64,000 bases of DNA. Origin: Luteimonas fraxinea (GTDB lineage Bacteria; Pseudomonadota; Gammaproteobacteria; Xanthomonadales; Xanthomonadaceae). The translations under genes and the position numbers were made by a program. Below the pieces are notes generated by a model, which was given only the letters and a program-made list of their open reading frames with translations, was not told the origin of the DNA and ran no database searches. The DNA is taken from NCBI RefSeq assembly GCF_021233355.1, contig NZ_CP089507.1, positions 1 through 64,000 on the forward strand, given 5' to 3'. Positions 58,571-64,000 of this stretch are shown here, piece after piece (the stretch's first letter is position 1; each line of letters begins with the position of its first letter).

Positions 58571-59122
58571 TCAACTCTCCGCCGGTCGCACCCGCCAGAC
58601 CGGGATCATCGTGACCGTCTCGGACTCACTCATCAGCTGCAGTTCGCCGTCCTGAATCATTGCGGTCAGGCGCATGCTCCGCTGCAGCAGGCCGACCGCC
58701 TCATCGATCTTCGCCGGATCGAGATCGACCACGGTGAGGTTCTTCAGACGCGTCAGCGAGTTCGCGATCCGGTCCCACCAGATCTGCGCGGCGTTGCCGC
58801 TGTAGTTCACCACCACGACCTGGCGCGAGCGGCCGCTGGCCTTGCGGATGCGGCTTTCGTCGGGCTGGCCGAGGTCGATCCACTGCTCGATGTCGCCGGT
58901 GTAATCGCGGCGCCACAGATCCGGTTCTTCCTCGTTGCTGAGGCCGCGGCCGAACTCGAGGCGTTCATCGGCGAACAGCGCGAAGGTGATCAGCCGCACC
59001 ATCAGACGCGCTTCGGTTTCCGACGGATGCTGCGCCAGCACGAGATCGCGCGAAGCATAGTAATGCCGGTCCATGTCGGTGACCTGGAGTTCGGCTTTGT
59101 AGACGGTGGCCTTGGGCGCCAT
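58571..59122 (-). CDS. yaeQ: YaeQ family protein
   Basis: The 183-residue protein begins MAPKATVYKAELQVTDMDRH, with PSETEARLMVRLITFALFA, EEEPDLWRRDYTGDIEQWI, DLGQPDESRIRKAS, and the end LQLMSESETVTMIPVWRV, all typical of YaeQ. The fold is PD-(D/E)XK nuclease-like, with a conserved QPDESRIRKA region. Function is not settled; YaeQ was once thought to suppress loss of RfaH. Length equals the usual 180. Confidence 0.93.
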   Translation of the reverse strand: MAPKATVYKAELQVTDMDRHYYASRDLVLAQHPSETEARLMVRLITFALFADERLEFGRGLSNEEEPDLWRRDYTGDIEQWIDLGQPDESRIRKASGRSRQVVVVNYSGNAAQIWWDRIANSLTRLKNLTVVDLDPAKIDEAVGLLQRSMRLTAMIQDGELQLMSESETVTMIPVWRVRPAES

Positions 59123-59221
59123 GAGGAAAGGTCTGCGCGAGAGAGGCGCGATTGTAGGTTAAACAGGCGTCAAGGCCGGGCGCGGATGTGGTCACGAGCA
59201 CATCATTCCTTGGCTGCGAGC

Positions 59222-60079
59222 ATGCGCGACATGCCTGATCCACGCCGTTCCGCCCCCGCCCCCCTGTTTTCCGACACCACGCCGCCCGTGCTGCTCGAGC
59301 GCGTCGACGCTTGGGATCTTGCCGTCGCCGACGGCCCGGTCATCGCGACCGCGATCCACGACGGCCACGCCTTGCGTCCGTCCCTGCGCTCACGCGTCAA
59401 GCTCGACGACGATGCGCGCTGGCGCGAGGAAGACCCACTCACCAGCCTGCTGACCCAGGTCGGCGACACCCGACTGAGGGTGCGCCAGTCGCGCTTCGAG
59501 ATCGATCTCAATCGCCCGCGGGCCGAGGCCGTCTACACCGGTCCCGAGGCCTGCTGGGGTCTCGATGTCTGGACCACGCCGCTCGACGACGCCGAACGCG
59601 AAACCTCGCTGGCGCTGCATGACCGCTTTTACGACACGATCGGCGAGCTGATCGACCGCACCGTGGCCCGCTGGGGCAGCGCGCTGCTGATCGACATCCA
59701 CAGCTACAACCACCGCCGCGATGGACCCGACGCCGCGCCCGCGTCGCAGGACGCCAATCCGGATATCGAACTCGGCATCACCACGCTCGACCCCGAGCGC
59801 TGGGGCCAAACCGCGAAGCGCTTCGCCAACGTGCTGCGCCGACATCCGGTACGCGGCGCGCTGCCTGACGTGCGCTGCAATGTGCGCTTCCCGACCGGCG
59901 GCCACTTTCCCGAATGGGTCTTCGAGAACTGGGGCGATCGCGTCTGCACGATCTCGCCCGAGTACAAGAAGATCTTCATGGACGAATGGAGCGGCCAGGC
60001 GGACATCCCCGCGCTGTACGAACTGCGCGATGGTCTATCGCATGCGGTCGACGCGGTGCGTCCGGAGTTCCTCAAGTGA
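59222..60079 (+). CDS. N-formylglutamate amidohydrolase family protein
   Basis: The 285-residue protein has FEIDLNRPRAEAVYTGPEAC (about 98-117), LLIDIHSYNHRRDGP (about 155-169, with the histidine and acidic ligands) and GGHFPEWVFENWGDRVCTIS near 235. It fits the FGase family, zinc enzymes that hydrolyse N-formyl-glutamate. ATG 59222 or 59231 may be the start. The stop overlaps the GTG of the next gene (GTGA), so the two are coupled. No histidine-degradation genes are near, so the real substrate may differ from formylglutamate. Confidence 0.83.
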   Translation: MRDMPDPRRSAPAPLFSDTTPPVLLERVDAWDLAVADGPVIATAIHDGHALRPSLRSRVKLDDDARWREEDPLTSLLTQVGDTRLRVRQSRFEIDLNRPRAEAVYTGPEACWGLDVWTTPLDDAERETSLALHDRFYDTIGELIDRTVARWGSALLIDIHSYNHRRDGPDAAPASQDANPDIELGITTLDPERWGQTAKRFANVLRRHPVRGALPDVRCNVRFPTGGHFPEWVFENWGDRVCTISPEYKKIFMDEWSGQADIPALYELRDGLSHAVDAVRPEFLK

Positions 60080-61290
60080 GCGCGGGCGTTGCCCGGCGGC
60101 CGGTCGCACGACCGTTGCCGCCGGTGGCCGCGCGTGTGGACAACGCGCTCGCCGCGCTCGACGCGCGGCTCGACTGGCTGCTCGCGCTGTCGCCGCTCGA
60201 TGGCGTGGGCCTTTGGAATGCATTCGAGACGTCGGGCCGAACACTCGAACCCACGCTGCGCTATGTCGATCTCGACACCGATCTGGTCGAGACGCGCCAG
60301 GCGCTCGATTCATTGCCTGTCGCCGACATCGAATCCCCCGCGCTGCGGTCTCTGCTGGCCGAGAAGCAGGGCGAACTCGGCCGCATGATCGATCTGGTCG
60401 AACAGCGCGACCAGGTCGGTTTCGTCGATGCCAGCGTCGCGCTGTTCGGCGCGGTGGAACCGGAACTGTTGGTGCTCGCCGAGCGCATTCTCGCGAGCGT
60501 GGGCAGCGGTGAACCGCTGGCCGCCGACTGCGGCATCGACGAGGTGCGCAGCCAGGTCGACGCCGAGATCGCCTGGTATCGCGCGCAGGCGCCGGACTTC
60601 CATATCGATGTCGTCGTCGATACCGACATCAGTTCGATGCTGATGGTCTCGCACGGCACGTTCTACATCGACGGCAACATCCGCCTGCCGCGCGCACGCG
60701 TGCAGCCGCTGATCCAGCACGAGATCGGCACGCATGTGGTCACCCGCCACAACGGCCGCCAGCAGGCCCTGCGCCAGCTCGAAGTCGGTCTGGCGCACTA
60801 CGACCCGATGCAGGAAGGCCTCGGCGTGCTCGGCGAATTCCTCACCGGCTATCTGCCCGGAGAACGCCTGCGCATCCTCGCTGCACGTGTGGTCGCGACC
60901 TCGATGGCCGCACATGGCGAACAGTTGCCGGCGATCTTCGCCTGCCTGCACGAAACCCATGACATGCCGACCGACGACGCTTTCGACGTCGCCGTGCGCG
61001 CGCGACGTGGCGGCGGCCTGACCAAGGACGCCGTCTATCTGCGCGGCTTGCGCGATCTGCTCGCCTATCTGGAAGCCGGCGGCGACTTCGATGCTTTGTT
61101 CCTCGGCAAATTCGCACTGCCGCAGCTGGAACTGCTGGACGCGCTGGTCGACGACGGCTGGATCGTGCCGCCTGCCCTGCTGCCCCGCTACACCACCCAC
61201 GAGGATTTCCGCAGCCGCCTCGACGCCTGCCGGCGTACGCCGGTCGAGCGCCTCTTCCACACACACCGCACCCCGGAGCATGCTGCATGA
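60076..61290 (+). CDS. QEGLA-motif protein (DUF1704, MATCAP-like peptidase)
   Basis: The 404-residue protein has the motif LIQHEIGTHVVTRHNGRQQAL (HExxxH zinc-peptidase form) near residues 213-233 and DPMQEGLGVLGEFLTG, the QEGL motif from which the family is named. It was annotated earlier as flavohemoglobin expression-modulating; more recent structures of related proteins show tyrosine carboxypeptidase-like zinc peptidases (MATCAP). GTG 60076 overlaps the preceding stop; the following ATG overlaps its own stop by four bases. The three genes therefore form one coupled unit. Confidence 0.83.
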   Translation: MSAGVARRPVARPLPPVAARVDNALAALDARLDWLLALSPLDGVGLWNAFETSGRTLEPTLRYVDLDTDLVETRQALDSLPVADIESPALRSLLAEKQGELGRMIDLVEQRDQVGFVDASVALFGAVEPELLVLAERILASVGSGEPLAADCGIDEVRSQVDAEIAWYRAQAPDFHIDVVVDTDISSMLMVSHGTFYIDGNIRLPRARVQPLIQHEIGTHVVTRHNGRQQALRQLEVGLAHYDPMQEGLGVLGEFLTGYLPGERLRILAARVVATSMAAHGEQLPAIFACLHETHDMPTDDAFDVAVRARRGGGLTKDAVYLRGLRDLLAYLEAGGDFDALFLGKFALPQLELLDALVDDGWIVPPALLPRYTTHEDFRSRLDACRRTPVERLFHTHRTPEHAA

Positions 61291-62351
61291 CAGACGGACA
61301 TCCCCTGCGTTTCGGCTTTGTCGTCAACGACGTCGACACCGAGCAGGACAACTACACGACGATCCGTCTAGCCCGCCGCGCCCTGTCGCGCGGCCATGAG
61401 ATCGCCCTGGTCGGTCTCGCCGATTTCACCTACGACGCCGACGGCACCGTGCGCGCCTGCGCGCACATGCCTTGCGGACAGGACTACGCCGACGATGCGG
61501 CGCTCCTCGCCGACCTGCAGTCGGACGAGTGTCCCACCGAGCGCATTTCCGTCGATGATCTCGACGTGCTGATGCTGCGCAGCGATCCCGCCGACGAAAT
61601 GGTCGAACGCCCCTGGGCACCCGGCAGCGGCCTGCTGTTCGCGCAGCTCAGCGCGCTGAAGCACGCGCTGGTGGTCAACGATCCCACGCACCTGACCGAT
61701 GCCTCGAACAAGACCTATTTCCAGCATTTTCCCGAAGACGTCCGGCCGGTCACCTGCATCAGCTGCAACATCGACGAGATCAAGGCCTTCATCGAAGCGC
61801 GCGAGGGCTACGGCGTCATCAAGCCGCTGCAGGGCTCCGGTGGCCAGAGCGTCTTCGTGGTCACGCCGGAAAGCGCCGGCAACCTCAACCAGATGATCGA
61901 CGCGGTACTGCGCGACGGCTATGCGATCGCGCAGGAATATCTGCCCAAGGCGAAAGACGGCGACCTGCGTCTGCTGATGCTCAACGGCCGCCCGCTCGAA
62001 GTCGACGGCACCTACGCCTGTATCCGTCGCTACAACGACAGCGGCGATGCGCGCAGCAACATCAGCGCCGGCGGCAAGTACGAAATGGCCAAGCCCGATG
62101 CCGATGCACTGCGTCTGGCCGAACTGGTCGCGCCGAAGCTGATCCGCGACGGCATGTACTTCGTCGGTCTCGACATCGTCGGCGACAAGCTGATGGAAGT
62201 GAACGTCGACACGCCCGGCGGCATCAACATGCTCGAGGAGCTGACCGGTCTCGATTTCTCCGGCCGCATCCTCGATGACCTCGAGCGCAAGCTGCGCCTG
62301 CGCAAGCATTACGGCAAGACGCTCAGCAACGTCGAACTGGCGATGCTGTAA
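61287..62351 (+). CDS. Glutathione synthetase-like ATP-grasp ligase
   Basis: The 354-residue protein resembles GshB. It has DVLMLRSDPADEM (about 91-103), VVNDPTHLTDASNKTYFQHF (about 131-150), the ATP-grasp lysine and loop YGVIKPLQGSGGQSVF (about 177-192), and FVGLDIVGDKLMEVNVDTPG (about 291-310) with the metal-binding glutamate and asparagine. It could join glutamylcysteine and glycine, but the neighbours (amidohydrolase, QEGLA peptidase) point to a related ligase in a pathway of its own. Start ATG overlaps the QEGLA stop. Confidence 0.8.
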   Translation: MTDGHPLRFGFVVNDVDTEQDNYTTIRLARRALSRGHEIALVGLADFTYDADGTVRACAHMPCGQDYADDAALLADLQSDECPTERISVDDLDVLMLRSDPADEMVERPWAPGSGLLFAQLSALKHALVVNDPTHLTDASNKTYFQHFPEDVRPVTCISCNIDEIKAFIEAREGYGVIKPLQGSGGQSVFVVTPESAGNLNQMIDAVLRDGYAIAQEYLPKAKDGDLRLLMLNGRPLEVDGTYACIRRYNDSGDARSNISAGGKYEMAKPDADALRLAELVAPKLIRDGMYFVGLDIVGDKLMEVNVDTPGGINMLEELTGLDFSGRILDDLERKLRLRKHYGKTLSNVELAML

Positions 62352-62362
62352 GACGTGACGCG

Positions 62363-62743
62363 TCAGATCCGGTTGGCGATCTCGATGAGGTTGCCATCCG
62401 GATCACGGACATAGACGGACAGAATCGGGCCGGTCGCCCCCGTACGGGGCACCGGCCCGTCTTCTATGTGGACGCCTGCAGTGCGCAGTTCGGCCTGCAC
62501 CAGGTCCAGCGGCGTTGTCGTCAGCAGACACAGGTCCGCCGAACCGGGCGTCGGTCGCAACGCCTTCGGTTCGAACGCGTGACCGGCCTGGTGCAGATTG
62601 ATCTTCTGCACGCCGAAAGCGAGCGCGCGCCGGCCTTCGCCGAAGGTCACGACCTGCATGCCGAACACGCGGCCGTAGAACGCGCAGGTCGCGTCGATAT
62701 CGGCGACGGTCAGCACCAGATGGTCGAGGGCGTCGATGTGCAT
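62363..62743 (-). CDS. VOC-family (glyoxalase/fosfomycin-like) protein
   Basis: The 126-residue protein has ALDHLVLTVADIDATCAFYG (3-22), with histidine in the metal position, KINLHQAGHAFEPKAL, and YVRDPDGNLIEIAN near the C-terminus with the glutamate ligand. This fits a glyalase or FosB-like metalloenzyme, or virulence-protein STM3117-like member. ATG 62743 is preferred. It is convergent with the ATP-grasp gene and five bases after the MFS gene, so probably cotranscribed with that. Confidence 0.85.
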   Translation of the reverse strand: MHIDALDHLVLTVADIDATCAFYGRVFGMQVVTFGEGRRALAFGVQKINLHQAGHAFEPKALRPTPGSADLCLLTTTPLDLVQAELRTAGVHIEDGPVPRTGATGPILSVYVRDPDGNLIEIANRI

Positions 62744-62748
62744 GGGGA

Positions 62749-63978
62749 TCAGTCTCCGGTCGAGGCGGTGGACGGATGCGGGGGCGACCGCGTATCCGGT
62801 GCGTGACGCTGCAGGTGCCGCGCCGCGACGAACGCGAGCACCAGCATCACGAGCGCGCCGCCGGCCAGCACCGGCCAGCCGCCATGCGCCCACAGCCAGC
62901 CGCTGGTCGCACCGATCAGGCTCGAGCCCATGTAGTACGACAACAGATACAGCGAGGCCGCATGGCTGCGATGCGTGCGGCCGAGCCGGCCTACCCACGC
63001 GCTCGCCGCGGCATGCGCGATGAAGAAGCCGATCGTCAGCAGCACCAGGCCCGGCACGATCATCCACAGCGTCGGCGCGAGCGTCAGCAGCACGCCGGCG
63101 GCGGCCAGCAGTACCCCGGCGACGACGACCGGGCCGCGGCCGAAACGATCCGACAGTCCGCCGGCGACCGTCGAACTGACGATGCCGAACACGTATGCGC
63201 TGAAGATCCAGCCGATTTCGGCCTGCGACAGATCGAACGGCGCCGCGCCGAGCCGGAAGCCGAGATAGTTGTAGACGCTGACGAACACGCCCATGACCAG
63301 GAAGGGAATCGCGAACAGCCACGGCAGCAGCGGATCGCGCAGATGTCCGCCCCAGGCGCGCAGATGGAAGCGCAGATTGACCCCGCGCTGGCGCACGAAA
63401 TGCCGCGATTTCGGCAGCAGCCAGACGAAGGCGATCGCGACCAGCAGATCGAATCCACCGAGCAGCGCGAGCGCGGTGCGCCAGTCGAACCAGTCGGTCA
63501 GAAAGCTCACCGACAGCCGCCCCATCATTCCGCCGAAGGCATTGCCGGCGACGTACAGCCCGACTGCCGACCCCAGCCGTTGGGCCGGGAATTCCTCAGC
63601 GAGATAGACCATTGCCACCGCCGGCACACCGCCCATCGCGATGCCGGCGAGCGCCCGCACGATCACGAGACTCGGCCAGTGCGACAGCATCGCGGCGAGC
63701 ATCGTCAGTACCGCCGCGACGGCCATCGATACGAACATCAGGCCGCGGCGTCCGAGATTTTCCGAGACCGCGCCGGCGCAGAAGATCGACAGCGCCAGAC
63801 CCAGCGTAGCCAGCGACAGCGGCAGCGAACTCGCCGCCGGCCCCACGCCGAACTCGCGCGCGAATTCGGGCAGCAGCGGCTGCACGCCGTACAGCAGCGA
63901 AAACGTGGCGAAGCCGGCGAGGAACAACGCAAGGCGGATACGGCCGGGGCGCAGAGGCGCCGGCGAAGTGACAGACAT
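62749..63978 (-). CDS. MFS transporter, YnfM-like
   Basis: The 409-residue protein has 12 predicted spans: FLAGFATFSLLYGVQPLLPE near the start, the MFS loop motif ENLGRRGLMFVSMA (about 73-86), GIAMGGVPAVAMVYLAEEF (about 112-130) and a second-half motif GGLSDRFGRGPVVV (about 274-287). The YnfM/Bcr-like group exports drugs or metabolites such as arabinose in some relatives. Substrate not known. It is followed closely by a VOC gene, suggesting a detoxification pair. It ends near the right edge of the window but is complete. Confidence 0.85.
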   Translation of the reverse strand: MSVTSPAPLRPGRIRLALFLAGFATFSLLYGVQPLLPEFAREFGVGPAASSLPLSLATLGLALSIFCAGAVSENLGRRGLMFVSMAVAAVLTMLAAMLSHWPSLVIVRALAGIAMGGVPAVAMVYLAEEFPAQRLGSAVGLYVAGNAFGGMMGRLSVSFLTDWFDWRTALALLGGFDLLVAIAFVWLLPKSRHFVRQRGVNLRFHLRAWGGHLRDPLLPWLFAIPFLVMGVFVSVYNYLGFRLGAAPFDLSQAEIGWIFSAYVFGIVSSTVAGGLSDRFGRGPVVVAGVLLAAAGVLLTLAPTLWMIVPGLVLLTIGFFIAHAAASAWVGRLGRTHRSHAASLYLLSYYMGSSLIGATSGWLWAHGGWPVLAGGALVMLVLAFVAARHLQRHAPDTRSPPHPSTASTGD

Positions 63979-64000
63979 CGGGGACGGGTGCAGCGACGTG

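Overview
The window is high-GC gammaproteobacterial DNA. The chromosomal half suggests a Lysobacter-like member of the Xanthomonadaceae: guaB-guaA, folD, htpX, gluQRS, phaB/phaR, an M48 and an S46 peptidase, rnd, a RIO kinase and yaeQ all look native. The genus is inferred from gene content only. The left 35.8 kb is an integrative and conjugative element (ICE) inserted at the 3' end of guaA; its far end and most of its mating-pore genes lie beyond the left edge.

ICE backbone, mostly on the minus strand. Reading from the guaA junction inward: a P4-type tyrosine integrase (34262-35518), an AlpA-like regulator, defence cargo, a DUF932 gene, parB, DUF736, a DUF2958 gene, a DUF2285 regulator, an excisionase-like HTH gene, repA, three iteron-like repeats, parA, a small RHH protein, DUF2840, the traF peptidase, a MobP/VirD2-type relaxase, a LysR gene, an exclusion lipoprotein, traG (coupling protein), a CopG-type gene and trbB (cut by the edge). 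This is an RP4/Tn4371-like layout. trbB, traG, the lipoprotein gene, the LysR gene and a cargo araC gene all carry small frameshifting indels, so either the element has lost self-transfer or the consensus is wrong there. The relaxase, traF, repA, parA, parB and integrase are intact.

Cargo. At 4.9-8.2 kb an MFS transporter, a short-chain dehydrogenase and a divergent AraC regulator are inserted. At 16.3-18.5 kb lies a 712-residue protein joining an XRE-type HTH to a dynamin-like P-loop domain. At 23.3-33.1 kb is a defence island. It holds a Gabija-like pair (OLD/TOPRIM nuclease plus UvrD-like helicase) on the plus strand. Converging on it is a five-gene minus-strand operon: HTH regulator, DNA methyltransferase, MORC/Hsp90-type GHKL ATPase, SF2 helicase and a probable PD-(D/E)XK-fold protein. 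A decayed DUF1016/YhcG nuclease gene and an 11-G run lie between them. The five-gene operon, with an operator palindrome inside its promoter, is the best candidate for a poorly described system.

Chromosome (35.8-64 kb). Purine synthesis (guaB, guaA) and folate metabolism (folD) are followed by a REP-like palindrome, htpX, gluQRS, two PhaB-type reductases flanking phaR, peptidases, an FGE-like lipoprotein, rnd, tRNA-Ala(CGC), a mechanosensitive-type channel, RidA, an AI-2E-type exporter, a DksA-like zinc finger, a flavoprotein, a pseudouridine synthase and a RIO kinase. A tightly coupled N-formylglutamate amidohydrolase-like / QEGLA (DUF1704) / ATP-grasp operon near the right end has no settled function.
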